From contig CAZPBO010000039.1 in NCBI GenBank assembly GCA_964584815.1, forward strand, positions 1 through 23,563: a stretch of 23,563 nucleotides of DNA. The letters run 5' to 3'. The notes beneath the pieces were generated by a model, which saw only the letters and a list, made by a program, of their open reading frames with translations, made no database searches and was not told where the DNA came from. Source of the DNA: CAZPBO01 sp964584815. GTDB taxonomy: Bacteria; Planctomycetota; SKW154. Positions 1 to 6,623 of the stretch are shown piece after piece; position 1 is the first letter of the stretch; each line of letters begins with the position of its first letter. The position numbers were made by a program, and so were the translations under genes.

Positions 1-69
1 CCACGCCCCGTAAGTCGTCCATGTCAGCATCATCCACCGATACGCCAATATCTGTTCCTCAGCAGGCAT
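1..69 (-). CDS. REP-associated tyrosine transposase (RAYT), N-terminal fragment
   Basis: The reverse strand from position 69 reads MPAEEQILAYRWMMLTWTTY followed by GAW, open to the window edge. LTWTTYGxW close to the N-terminus is characteristic of the Y1 (HUH) transposases of the RAYT/IS200-like family, where it forms the first beta strand. These single-strand DNA nucleases recognise and mobilise REP palindromes. Only 23 codons are visible, so the HUH motif and catalytic tyrosine cannot be checked. Suitable palindromes start about 100 bp upstream of the start codon, as in typical REP-RAYT loci. No clear ribosome binding site is seen before the ATG. Too short to appear as an open reading frame in a normal length filter. 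Confidence 0.7.
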   Translation of the reverse strand, partial: MPAEEQILAYRWMMLTWTTYGAW

Positions 70-164
70 ATTATGCGTGTTGCGACAAAGAATTTTATAT
101 TTGCCGACACTATGGGGCAAGGGTGATTCGCGGATTGGGGTGGGGGTAATTCCTGCATTGGAGT

Positions 165-191
165 GATCCCCGAACTGAAGTTCGGGGCTTC
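165..191. repeat. REP-like palindrome, copy 1
   Basis: The stem CCCCGAACTGAAGTTCGGGG (168-187) is a perfect palindrome around a central GA. It is flanked by GAT on the left and CTTC on the right. The same 27-bp unit recurs at 267-293 and, in inverted orientation with a different inner stem, at 383-409. Confidence 0.85.
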
Positions 192-208
192 CGGGGGTGG
201 GACGGGCG

Positions 209-224
209 GCGCACTGAAGTGCGC
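209..224. repeat. Short palindrome GCGCACTGAAGTGCGC
   Basis: Perfect 7-bp arms around a central GA, in the same style as the neighbouring REP-like units (ACT-GA-AGT core) but with a different outer stem. It lies 17 bp after copy 1. Confidence 0.75.
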
Positions 225-237
225 ATCGCCCGATTTT

Positions 238-264
238 CCCCGCGTTGAATATCCCCGCGTTGAA
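238..264. repeat. Tandem direct repeat CCCCGCGTTGAA (two copies)
   Basis: The 12-mer CCCCGCGTTGAA occurs at 238-249 and 253-264, three bases apart. Each resembles a left half of a REP-like unit (CCCCGxxxTGAA) that has lost its right arm, so these may be decayed repeats. Confidence 0.65.
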
Positions 265-266
265 GT

Positions 267-293
267 GATCCCCGAACTGAAGTTCGGGGCTTC
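267..293. repeat. REP-like palindrome, copy 2
   Basis: Identical over 27 bp to the unit at 165-191, including the flanking GAT and CTTC, and in the same orientation. The identity extends upstream as GTGATC. Confidence 0.85.
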
Positions 294-340
294 GGATGTT
301 GTGGCGGGTGGGACGCCGATACAGCGTGGGATGCAACGCC

Positions 341-360
341 GTGCGGACTTAAGTCCGCAC
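341..360. repeat. Perfect 20-bp palindrome GTGCGGACTTAAGTCCGCAC
   Basis: A fully self-complementary sequence with no loop. It shares the ACTTAAGT-type core of this repeat family but lacks the CCCC/GGGG outer arms. Confidence 0.8.
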
Positions 361-382
361 GGCGGGTTGGCGTCGGTTTCCG

Positions 383-409
383 GAAGCCCCGTGCTTTAGC
401 ACGGGGATC
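383..409. repeat. REP-like palindrome, inverted copy with different stem
   Basis: CCCCGTGCTTTAGCACGGGG (387-406) is flanked by GAAG and ATC, the reverse complement of the flanks of copies 1 and 2. The inner stem differs but pairing is kept. That is compensatory change under selection for a hairpin. It sits 10 bp downstream of the epimerase stop codon and could protect or end that transcript, although no T-run follows. Confidence 0.8.
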
Positions 410-418
410 TTGGGCAGG

Positions 419-1348
419 TTAGAGGCGGTTTATGTTGGCGCGCACCCAGTCCACCGTCCTGCGCACTCCTTCTTCAAGCCCCACTTGCGGCTTCCAGTTG
501 AGGGTTTTGTAAGCCTGCGTAACGCTTAAGGAGACGCGTTGCACCTCGCCTGGGCGCATAGGGCGTTTCTCAAAACCTTTATCCCAGCCGAGAACCGCCG
601 ATACCGCTTCATAAATTTGCATAACGCTTGTGGGTTTGCCTGTGGCGATGTTGAGTGGACCCTGTCCGTATTTGAGTGCGGCGATGTTGGCAGCCACCAC
701 ATCGGAGATGTAGATATAATCGCGTTCGGCGCTGCCATCGCCGTAGATGACGGGTCGCTCACCTCGCAGCATCCTCGCCGCAAATATTGCTATGACACCC
801 GCGCCTTTTGTTGGGTCTTGTCTTGGACCATACACATTGCCATAACGCAGCGCCACCCAAGATAGTCCCTGCTCTTTCCCAAAGAACCGCAGATAGTGTT
901 CCACCACCATCTTGCTTATGCCGTATGGGGATGTGGGCATAAGTGGGTGGTCTTCGTTGACGGGGAGTTGTTGTGGTTCTCCGTAGACGGCACCGCCTGT
1001 TGAGGCGTATATGAAACGCTTGACGCCGAACTCCACCGAAAGCGAAAGCAGGTTGAGGCTGCCTATGATGTTGACGGAGGCGTCGTATTGGGGGTTTTGG
1101 GAGGAGCGGGGGACGGACGCCTGCGCCGCGTGATGGTTGACCACATCGGGGTTGAAATCTTCAAAGACTTTGCGCAACGCGTTGCTGTTGCGGATATCCA
1201 CTTCAAAGAACTGCGCTTTTTGTGGCACATTTTCTCGTTTGCCTGTTGAGAGGTCGTCCACGACGGCGACGGAGTGTTGTGCGCTGATGTAGGCGTCGGC
1301 GATGTGTGAAGCAATGAAACCTGCGCCGCCTGTCACCAGAATCCGCAT
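419..1348 (-). CDS. NAD-dependent sugar-nucleotide epimerase (UDP-glucose 4-epimerase-like)
   Basis: A 309-residue extended short-chain dehydrogenase/reductase that probably interconverts UDP-glucose and UDP-galactose or a related UDP sugar for surface polysaccharide. The N-terminal Rossmann motif is TGGAGFIASHI. The catalytic features are the STGGAVYGE segment and YGISK (Tyr and Lys). A WVALRYGNVYGPRQDP substrate-binding segment and a C-terminal WKPQVGLEEGVRRTVDW helix are also typical. Length is normal for the family. I start at the ATG at 1348, not the longer frame to 1447, because the Rossmann strand MRILVTGG begins there and GGAG lies 8 nt upstream. It is transcribed divergently from trxB. 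The exact substrate cannot be read from sequence; dTDP-glucose 4,6-dehydratase is less likely given the SxGGAxYGE motif. Confidence 0.88.
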   Translation of the reverse strand: MRILVTGGAGFIASHIADAYISAQHSVAVVDDLSTGKRENVPQKAQFFEVDIRNSNALRKVFEDFNPDVVNHHAAQASVPRSSQNPQYDASVNIIGSLNLLSLSVEFGVKRFIYASTGGAVYGEPQQLPVNEDHPLMPTSPYGISKMVVEHYLRFFGKEQGLSWVALRYGNVYGPRQDPTKGAGVIAIFAARMLRGERPVIYGDGSAERDYIYISDVVAANIAALKYGQGPLNIATGKPTSVMQIYEAVSAVLGWDKGFEKRPMRPGEVQRVSLSVTQAYKTLNWKPQVGLEEGVRRTVDWVRANINRL

Positions 1349-1488
1349 ACCAAAATCTCCAAAACGGCTTACCATTTTGCAGGACTTGCGTGGTTCTGCA
1401 AGCAAAACTCCTGTTGGGGTGGTGCAAGAAGACTTGAAGTTACGCATCTTGGGTGGAGAATGTAGGGCTTCTTTGAGGAGGCTGCGCT

Positions 1489-2394
1489 ATGGCGGATATT
1501 CTGATAATAGGTGGAGGACCTGCGGGTTTGGCGGCGGGTGTGTATGCTGTGCGTGCGGGCGCAAAACCTGTTGTGTTTGAGGAGCAACTGCCTGGTGGGC
1601 GTGTCAACTACACCGACATTGTGGAGAACTACCCTGGCTTTGAGCCGACCAGTGGTATGGAGTTGGCGCTGAAGTTGGCGCAGCACGCACAGCGCTTCGG
1701 TGTTGAGATTCGCCAAGAGAAGGTGGAACGGTTAACCGTTGGGGACGGAGTCGCTGTTCAGACAAGTAAAGGGAGTTATGAGGCGCCCTGTGCGATAATA
1801 GCCACAGGCACACGGGCAAGGACTCTGGGTGTTGATGGGGAGAAGGAGTTGTTGGGGCGGGGCATATCGCTTTGTGCGGTCTGTGATGGACCATTGTTTA
1901 AGGGAAAGGAGGTTGTGGTGGTGGGGGGTGGTGATTCGGCGTTGACGGAGGCGCTGTTTTTGACGCGATTTGTGGATAGGGTTCATCTTGTGCACAGGCG
2001 GGACGAGTTCCGCGGTGCCCCGACTCTGGCACAACGCGTCCGTGACAACGACAAAATCACGCTCCATTTAAGTCGTGTCGTCAAACGGTTTGAGAGCGAG
2101 GGCGGCAAACTTAAACGGGTGGTTCTTGCCTCCAGAAAGGGCGAGCCGGATGAGACGCTTGAGGTGGAGGGGGCGTTTTTGTATGTGGGCAATACTCCGA
2201 ATACGGAGTTTCTGGAGGTGGAATTGGAGCGGGATAAGGGCGGATATATAGTGACGGATGAGCGGATGCGGACAAGTGTTGAGCGTCTGTTTGCCGCAGG
2301 GGATGTGAGGGCGAAGGTGTTGAGGCAGATAGCGACGGCGGTGGCGGATGGGGCGGTGGCTGCTGTCAGTGCGGTGGAGGAATGGCTGCATTGA
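1489..2394 (+). CDS. trxB: Thioredoxin reductase-like flavoprotein
   Basis: A 301-residue FAD- and NAD(P)H-dependent disulfide reductase expected to reduce thioredoxin in the cytoplasm. The FAD-binding motif is IIGGGPAGLAAGVYA near the N-terminus. The redox-active pair is CAVCDG. The NADPH-binding motif is VVVVGGGDSALTEALFL. The C-terminal FAD motif is AAGDVRAKVLRQIATAVADG. Length and motif order match low-molecular-weight bacterial thioredoxin reductases. GAGGAGG lies 7 nt upstream of the ATG. The stop codon overlaps the start of trmD, so the two are probably co-transcribed with dppA. A ferredoxin-dependent or alternative-cofactor reductase of the same family cannot be excluded. Confidence 0.9.
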   Translation: MADILIIGGGPAGLAAGVYAVRAGAKPVVFEEQLPGGRVNYTDIVENYPGFEPTSGMELALKLAQHAQRFGVEIRQEKVERLTVGDGVAVQTSKGSYEAPCAIIATGTRARTLGVDGEKELLGRGISLCAVCDGPLFKGKEVVVVGGGDSALTEALFLTRFVDRVHLVHRRDEFRGAPTLAQRVRDNDKITLHLSRVVKRFESEGGKLKRVVLASRKGEPDETLEVEGAFLYVGNTPNTEFLEVELERDKGGYIVTDERMRTSVERLFAAGDVRAKVLRQIATAVADGAVAAVSAVEEWLH

Positions 2395-3098
2395 AGCGAA
2401 TTGCTGTCTTAACGCTTTTTCCGCGTGTCATAGAGGCGTTTTTGGGGGAGTCAATTGTTGCGCGCGCGGCGCAGAAAGGCATCGTCCGTTATGAGGTTTA
2501 TGACCTGCGTAGGTGGGGGCTTGGTAGGCGGCGGCAGGTGGATGACAAACCCTTCGGCGGCGGCGCGGGTATGCTTATCCGCGTTGATGTCGTTGTCCCC
2601 GCTGTGGAGGAGATAACAAAAGATGGCAACTGGCATATCGTTTTTCTGACACCTGCAGGACGCGTCTTTACCCAAAAAATAGCGCACGAGTTGGCGCAAA
2701 AAGAGAAACTGCTGCTTGTCTGCGGGCATTATGAGGGGATAGATGAACGGGCAGCGGAGATTCTGAAGCCTGATGAGATATCGGTTGGCGACTATGTGAC
2801 GGGTGGTGGCGAGGCACCGGCGTTGGTTCTCATTGATGCGGTGGTGCGTCTTTATCGCGGGGCTTTGGGCAATGAGGCGTCTGTGGATGAGGAGTCGTTC
2901 TCAGAAGGTCTGCTTGAGTATCCGCAGTTTACGCGTCCTGCCGAGTACAGGGGATTTCGTGTGCCGGAGGTGCTTTTGAGTGGCAACCACAGGGATATAG
3001 CGGCGTGGCGTAAGCGTCAGGCAGAAGAGCGCACCAGAATGCGTCGTTCTGACCTCTGGAACCGTTACATATCGCAAGAAAATTTGGAGGAAGACTGA
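2391..3098 (+). CDS. trmD: tRNA (guanine-37-N1)-methyltransferase
   Basis: TrmD transfers a methyl group from S-adenosylmethionine to G37 next to the anticodon, preventing +1 frameshifting. The N-terminal VLTLFPRVIEAF, the RRQVDDKPFGGGAGM segment, the GHYEGIDER motif and VTGGGEAPALVLIDA (the trefoil-knot cofactor site) are all typical. The C-terminal LLSGNHRDIAAWRKRQAEERT helix is typical too. About 235 residues, normal for bacteria. An ATG at 2382 is possible but GGAGG then lies only 1 nt before it. A TTG at 2391 puts the same GGAGG 10 nt upstream, gives the usual short N-terminus (KRIAVLTLF) and makes a TTGA overlap with the trxB stop. I prefer the TTG. The usual partners rimM, rpsP and rplS are absent here. 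Confidence 0.92.
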   Translation: MKRIAVLTLFPRVIEAFLGESIVARAAQKGIVRYEVYDLRRWGLGRRRQVDDKPFGGGAGMLIRVDVVVPAVEEITKDGNWHIVFLTPAGRVFTQKIAHELAQKEKLLLVCGHYEGIDERAAEILKPDEISVGDYVTGGGEAPALVLIDAVVRLYRGALGNEASVDEESFSEGLLEYPQFTRPAEYRGFRVPEVLLSGNHRDIAAWRKRQAEERTRMRRSDLWNRYISQENLEED

Positions 3099-3919
3099 TG
3101 CGTGTTTTCATCTCCGCCGATATGGAAGGCATTGCGGGAGTGGCTTATTTCAATCAGGTGGTCGGAAGAGAAGGTTACAAGGAAGCCTGTGAATTGATGA
3201 CAGGGGAGGTGAACGCGGTGGTATCGGGTGCGGCGGACGCGGGCGCAGAAGAGTTTATAGTCTGTGATGCCCACTGGAAAGGAGCGAATCTGCTGCTTGA
3301 GAGGCTGGATTTGCGTGCGGAGATAGTGCGTGGCGATTTCAGGCGCTACGGGATGATGCAAGGGGTGGAGCGTGATGTGGATGCGGCGATATTTGTCGGC
3401 TACCACGCTCGTGCAGGCGCCTCGCCCGCCACATTCCCGCATACCTATTCAGGACGCGTCATCCTTGAGGTGCGCATAAACAAAAGACCCTTTGGGGAGA
3501 CCGCACTCAACGCTGCATTTGCAGGCTCTTTCGGCGTTCCCGTTGTGCTCGTCTCGGGTGACAACCAGGTTTGCGAGGAAGCGCAGACGACAATACACGG
3601 TGTGACGGTGGTGACGACCAAGCGTGCGTTAGGTGGCGGTGCGGTGTCGTCTTTGCATCCTCAACGGGCGCGCGAGTCTCTGCGCTCAAAAACGAAAGAA
3701 GCCATAACAGCCAAAACCGCAAGACCCTTGCGCGTATCAGAACCCGTCACACTTGAGGTGGAGTTTGTGCGTCCTGTTCAAGCGGACGCCGCGAGCCTTC
3801 TGCCACAAGTTGAGCGTGTGAGCCCACGAACTGTGCGCACAGAAACCGAAACTTTCCGCGACGCATATTGCCTGCTTCAGGCGCTGCTGACACTCGCAGC
3901 AAGCGTGCCACGAACTTGA
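3098..3919 (+). CDS. dppA: D-aminopeptidase, M55 (DppA) family
   Basis: A 273-residue zinc metallopeptidase of the DppA family, whose Bacillus member cleaves D-Ala-D-Ala and D-Ala-Gly-Gly and may recycle peptidoglycan peptides. The first strand reads MRVFISADMEG, giving Asp8 and Glu10 as metal ligands. His59 (CDAHW), His103 (GYHARAG) and Glu134 (FGETALNA) match the remaining ligands. His115 (FPHTYSG) matches the proposed catalytic residue. The start overlaps the trmD stop by one base (TGATG) and GGAGG lies 7 nt upstream, so it is the third gene of the trxB operon. No signal peptide, so cytoplasmic. Its stop codon lies inside a palindrome that I place in the pilin control region. Confidence 0.88.
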   Translation: MRVFISADMEGIAGVAYFNQVVGREGYKEACELMTGEVNAVVSGAADAGAEEFIVCDAHWKGANLLLERLDLRAEIVRGDFRRYGMMQGVERDVDAAIFVGYHARAGASPATFPHTYSGRVILEVRINKRPFGETALNAAFAGSFGVPVVLVSGDNQVCEEAQTTIHGVTVVTTKRALGGGAVSSLHPQRARESLRSKTKEAITAKTARPLRVSEPVTLEVEFVRPVQADAASLLPQVERVSPRTVRTETETFRDAYCLLQALLTLAASVPRT

Positions 3920-3953
3920 CAAAATTTGTCAACCCTCCTGACACTTTTTGTCA
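3916..3953. promoter_or_regulatory. Two inverted repeats, candidate activator-binding sites upstream of the pilin promoter
   Basis: TTGACAAAATTTGTCAA (3916-3932) has perfect 8-bp arms around a single base. TGACACTTTTTGTCA (3939-3953) has the same TGACA/TGTCA arms around 5 bases. Their centres are 22 bp apart, about two helical turns. They lie roughly 115-150 bp before the expected start of transcription of the sigma-54 promoter at 4041. That is the usual place for enhancer-binding activators. Assignment to such an activator is inference. Confidence 0.55.
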
Positions 3954-4040
3954 CCTTAAATTTGCTTCTGACCCGTGCTGCTACACAGAACATCCGCTTG
4001 TATCTGCAGTTTTGCCCATAAAGGAGAAGGGCTTGATTTT

Positions 4041-4056
4041 CGGCACAGATGTTGCA
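4041..4056 (+). promoter_or_regulatory. Sigma-54 (RpoN) -24/-12 promoter for the pilin genes
   Basis: CGGCACAGATGTTGCA fits the sigma-54 consensus TGGCAC-N5-TTGCA with one mismatch (C for the first T). The invariant GG and GC doublets are 10 bases apart. The expected start of transcription is near 4067, giving a leader of about 35 nt that carries GGAGG 8 nt before the pilin ATG at 4102. Type IV pilin genes are classic RpoN targets. Confidence 0.75.
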
Positions 4057-4101
4057 CAATCTACTGGTGCGTTTTTGAGGGTCTTTTTGGAGGGTCTTGT
4101 G

Positions 4102-4235
4102 ATGAGACGCGGTTTCACGCTGATTGAGTTGATGATTGTGGTGGCGATAATTGCGATTATCGCCGCAATCGCTATTCCGAACCTGCTGGGTTCACGGAAA
4201 GCGGCGAACCAGTCAACCGCCATCGCGAACTTGCG
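4102..4235 (+). CDS. Type IV pilin-like protein 1, 5' part (cut by gap)
   Basis: The visible 44 residues begin MRRG then FTLIELMIVVAIIAII, a class III prepilin signal with a very short leader cut after the Gly by prepilin peptidase. Glu5 of the mature protein is present, followed by an unbroken hydrophobic helix and the IPNLLGSRKAANQ segment typical of PilA/GspG-like proteins. GGAGG (4089-4093) lies 8 nt before this ATG. The sigma-54 promoter is 45 bp further upstream. The reading frame runs into the N run at 4236, so the globular domain is not visible. It could be a major pilin, a minor pilin or a type II secretion pseudopilin. Confidence 0.85.
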
Positions 4236-4335
4236 NNNNNNNNNNNNNNNNNNNNNNNNNNNNNNNNNNNNNNNNNNNNNNNNNNNNNNNNNNNNNNNNN
4301 NNNNNNNNNNNNNNNNNNNNNNNNNNNNNNNNNNN
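4236..4335. other. Scaffold gap (100 N) between two pilin paralogues
   Basis: Exactly 100 N, the conventional filler for a gap of unknown length. It hides the 3' end of pilin 1 and the first codons of pilin 2. Near-repeat sequences on both sides probably defeated assembly. Confidence 0.9.
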
Positions 4336-4782
4336 TTTACGCTTGTTGAGTTGATGATTGTGGTTGTGATAATAGCGGTGATAGCGGCAATTGCTGTGCC
4401 AAATCTGATTTCATCCAAGAAGGCGGCGAAACAGTCCTCTGTCATCGGCAATCTACGCAGCCTCGCTACTGCGCAGGAAACATATGCTACGACCCACAGC
4501 AACAGATATGCTGACTCATTTGATGACATAAATTTTTTGACCAATGTCGCCAACACGAAACAGATTTTCAGAGCCGGTTACAACTATTATCTCGTGGTTA
4601 ATGACGCTTACACGGACTGGTATGCCTATGCTCTTGCGCGGACAAGTGATGATGGTGACTATCACTATTTTGTTGATAAAAGTAGTGTTATAAGGCACGA
4701 GTCCAGTTCAACCACCGTCAGTAACCCTGAAACTTATACATCCAACCCTGTAGGGAGAAGTTGGACTCCTATAGGGGACTGA
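4336..4782 (+). CDS. Type IV pilin-like protein 2 (5' end in gap)
   Basis: The sequence resumes at FTLVELMIVVVIIAVIAAIA, so only the start codon and the leader of a few residues are missing. After the hydrophobic helix come about 125 residues of globular domain rich in Tyr, Thr, Ser and Asp. Features include AQETYATTHSNRYADSFDD, a repeat-free Tyr-rich central part and a C-terminal NPVGRSWTPIGD. The domain contains no cysteine pair, unlike the disulfide loop of PilA from proteobacteria. The LATAQETYATTHSNRYA start of the domain resembles GspG-like pseudopilins and short DUF-type pilins. Its N-terminal coding DNA is nearly the same as that of pilin 3, evidence of duplication. Likely exported and assembled on the inner membrane into a pilus or pseudopilus. 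Confidence 0.85.
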   Translation, partial: FTLVELMIVVVIIAVIAAIAVPNLISSKKAAKQSSVIGNLRSLATAQETYATTHSNRYADSFDDINFLTNVANTKQIFRAGYNYYLVVNDAYTDWYAYALARTSDDGDYHYFVDKSSVIRHESSSTTVSNPETYTSNPVGRSWTPIGD

Positions 4783-4857
4783 AGGTTTATTGCTGATTAT
4801 TCCGGTTAGGGGGGTAAAATGGCGTTTCTGTTAAGGCGGACTGTGTAGAAGGCGTCT

Positions 4858-4863
4858 TATAAT
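4858..4863 (+). promoter_or_regulatory. Candidate -10 box (TATAAT) before pilin 3
   Basis: A perfect TATAAT lies 28 bp before the pilin 3 ATG. No good -35 is found at 16-18 bp, so this is weak. Pilin 3 may instead be read through from the sigma-54 promoter upstream. Confidence 0.35.
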
Positions 4864-4891
4864 GTAGAGGAGTGTGGTTGGAGAGGTGGTT

Positions 4892-5332
4892 ATGAGGGGT
4901 TTTACGCTGATTGAGTTGATGGTGGTGATAGCGATAATAGCGGTGATAGCGGCAATTGCTGTGCCGAATCTGATTTCGTCTAAGTTGACGGCGAACCAGC
5001 AGGCGGCTGTTTCCACACTGCAGGCGCTTTTTATACAGGAGAAGGGTTATAAACTGAAAAACGGCGTTTATACTAACTCTTTTACCAGCCTGAAGTTCAG
5101 CGGCTTTACAGGCAGTCAGTATACATATCAAGGCTATAAATACCGCCTTTACACCAATGGTTCCAACACGCAGTGGTGGTGTTATGCGGGTCCTACCAGT
5201 TGGGGTGACACAGGTGAGCGATACTATTTTGTCTATGAGGAGAACAACATGATTCACTATACGGACACAAAGCCGAATCCGTATGAGCCGACGGGACGCT
5301 CGCCTGGTAAGGATTGGGCAACGCTTGACTGA
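4892..5332 (+). CDS. Type IV pilin-like protein 3
   Basis: A complete pilin-like gene of 146 residues. The leader is MRG, followed by FTLIELMVVIAIIAVI, with the prepilin peptidase site after Gly3 and Glu5 of the mature protein. The globular part (LQALFIQEKGYKLKNGVYTNSF onward) is rich in Tyr, Trp and Gly, and ends TGRSPGKDWATLD. It matches pilin 2 at the end (GRSWTPIGD), which supports common descent. I start at 4892 because AGAGG lies 5 nt upstream and the leader is then the same as in pilin 1. A GTG at 4874 would add six residues. Its stop lies 2 bp from the stop of the converging sucD gene, leaving no room for a separate terminator. Confidence 0.9.
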   Translation: MRGFTLIELMVVIAIIAVIAAIAVPNLISSKLTANQQAAVSTLQALFIQEKGYKLKNGVYTNSFTSLKFSGFTGSQYTYQGYKYRLYTNGSNTQWWCYAGPTSWGDTGERYYFVYEENNMIHYTDTKPNPYEPTGRSPGKDWATLD

Positions 5333-5334
5333 TG

Positions 5335-6204
5335 TCAGATTTTTGCGGCGACGAGGTCGCCGATTTCTGCAGGCGATTCTGCCACAAATACACCCGCTTT
5401 TCTGAGCGCATCTATCTTTTCGGAGGCGGTGCCGCCAGAACCCGCAATTATAGCCCCCGCGTGCCCCATCCTTTTACCGGGCGGTGCGGTTCTGCCCGCG
5501 ATGAAAGCAAAGACCGGTTTAGGGTACTTCTCCTTTATGATGAAGTCGGCTGCATCCTGCTCGGCTGTTCCGCCTATCTCGCCGATTAAAAGCACAGCCT
5601 CTGTCTGGTGGTCTTCTCTGAAGAGACGCAGACCGTCAATGAAGGAGAGTCCGACAATGGGGTCGCCGCCGAGACCTATCGCCGTTGACTGCCCTATTCC
5701 TTTGTTGGAACACTGACTGGTTGCCTCATAAGTTAAGGTGCCTGACCGTGACAGAACACCAAGCGGTCCGCGGGTGAAGGCACCGGCTGGCAGAATGCCG
5801 AGTTTGGTCTCATCTGGGACAATGATACCTGGGGTGTTGGGACCAATAATGGTGGCGCCTTTTCGGGATGCGAACCGTTTTGCACGCATCATATCAAGGG
5901 TTGGTATTCCTTCTGTGATGACGACGATGAGTTTGACACCGACGGCGGCGGCTTCCATTACGGCATCTGCAGCAAAAGCGGGTGGCACAAATATCACACT
6001 TGCCTCCGCGCCGGTCTTGTGCACCGCCTCTTCCACCGTGTCAAAAACGGGCACCCCGTGTTGCTCCTGCCCACCTTTGCCGGGTGTTACCCCCGCCACA
6101 ATCTTTGTGCCATAATCAAGCATCAGGCGGGTGTGGAAGGAGCCGTGAGAGCCCGTTATGCCCTGAACCAGCACCTTTGTTTCGGCATTGACAAGAACCG
6201 CCAT
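5335..6204 (-). CDS. sucD: Succinyl-CoA synthetase alpha subunit
   Basis: The alpha subunit of succinyl-CoA ligase carries the phosphohistidine and CoA site for reversible substrate-level phosphorylation in the TCA cycle. It has 289 residues, the usual length. The N-terminal CoA-binding segment is VQGITGSHGSFHTRLMLDYG followed by VAGVTPGKGG. SRSGTLTYEATSQ and GLGGDPIVG are conserved. The active His is His248 in GHAGAIIAGSGGTASEK. AAGGAGTTATAA precedes the ATG. The beta subunit (sucC) normally lies just upstream. Here there are 49 bases and then a scaffold gap, so its absence cannot be concluded. A malyl-CoA or other acyl-CoA ligase alpha subunit is a less likely alternative. Confidence 0.93.
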   Translation of the reverse strand: MAVLVNAETKVLVQGITGSHGSFHTRLMLDYGTKIVAGVTPGKGGQEQHGVPVFDTVEEAVHKTGAEASVIFVPPAFAADAVMEAAAVGVKLIVVITEGIPTLDMMRAKRFASRKGATIIGPNTPGIIVPDETKLGILPAGAFTRGPLGVLSRSGTLTYEATSQCSNKGIGQSTAIGLGGDPIVGLSFIDGLRLFREDHQTEAVLLIGEIGGTAEQDAADFIIKEKYPKPVFAFIAGRTAPPGKRMGHAGAIIAGSGGTASEKIDALRKAGVFVAESPAEIGDLVAAKI

Positions 6205-6215
6205 TTTATAACTCC

Positions 6216-6253
6216 TTAAATCTTTTTCACTGAGCAGGTGTTGTGGATGTAGC
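6216..6253 (-). other. Possible 3' end of an unseen gene beside the gap
   Basis: Between the sucD start and the gap, two minus-strand frames end in stop codons: one reads ATSTTPAQ-stop, another YIHNTCSVKKI-stop (stop at 6216). Either could be the C-terminus of the polysaccharide-export lipoprotein or of an unseen gene such as sucC. Gap length is unknown, so the frame cannot be chosen. Confidence 0.3.
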
Positions 6254-6353
6254 NNNNNNNNNNNNNNNNNNNNNNNNNNNNNNNNNNNNNNNNNNNNNNN
6301 NNNNNNNNNNNNNNNNNNNNNNNNNNNNNNNNNNNNNNNNNNNNNNNNNNNNN
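6254..6353. other. Scaffold gap (100 N)
   Basis: Exactly 100 N between the sucD leader and the polysaccharide-export gene. True length and gene content are unknown. Confidence 0.9.
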
Positions 6354-6623
6354 CTTTTTCTGGACGCGTTTTGCGGCGTTGCGGAGCGCCTTTTCGGCTT
6401 CAGGCAGGCTCAGTCCTGCCACATCCGCGACGCCGAAAAGGGGATGTTTGAGTGTGCCGTCAGCAGCGACGGTCAATTCACAACGCTTTTTTTCGTAGGT
6501 GACCTCAACCACATCACCTGCGCCCAGATGTGGCGGCAGTCCCTGTGGCAACTCCGCTTTTTCTGCTATTGTGCAGCCTGCCGCACTAACCAAACTCAAC
6601 GCAAAGACCATCGCCCTCATCAT
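6354..6623 (-). CDS. Polysaccharide export lipoprotein (Wza-like), N-terminal part
   Basis: The visible 90 residues start MMRAMVFALSLVSAAGC, a lipoprotein signal peptide with lipobox SAAGC. LGAGDVVEVTYEKKRCELTV then AADGTLKHPLFGVADVAGLS and LPEAEKAL match the poly_export domain of outer-membrane polysaccharide exporters (Wza/GfcE family). In that domain PGD, the DGT turn and VAGLT are conserved. The SLBB domains expected next would lie in the gap. The gene starts inside the 3' end of the 87-residue gene upstream; AAGG lies 9 nt before the first of two ATG codons. It may act with the sugar-nucleotide epimerase in surface polysaccharide production, although the genes are not adjacent. Confidence 0.72.

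Noticed and set aside
163..399. 78-residue plus-strand open frame
   Set aside because: It is made entirely of the REP-like palindromes; the repeated PELKFGAS pattern only reflects the DNA repeats.
165..409. CRISPR array
   Set aside because: The palindromes have irregular spacing and differing sequences, with no constant repeat and spacer length.
1349..1488. Divergent promoters between the epimerase and trxB
   Set aside because: A TTGAAG at 1434 has only a poor GAGAAT 16 bp on, and no good minus-strand pair was seen; too weak to list.
3916..3921. TTGACA at 3916 as a -35 box for the pilin genes
   Set aside because: No -10 box lies 16-18 bp further on; it is one arm of a palindrome, and the sigma-54 site at 4041 explains the promoter better.
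3868..4782. A single 304-residue pilin-like protein spanning the gap
   Set aside because: It contains two full prepilin signals and starts inside the dppA gene; the N run only joins two separate pilins by chance frame.
5335..6253. sucD as an orphan without sucC
   Set aside because: A scaffold gap begins 49 bases upstream, so the absence of sucC cannot be claimed.
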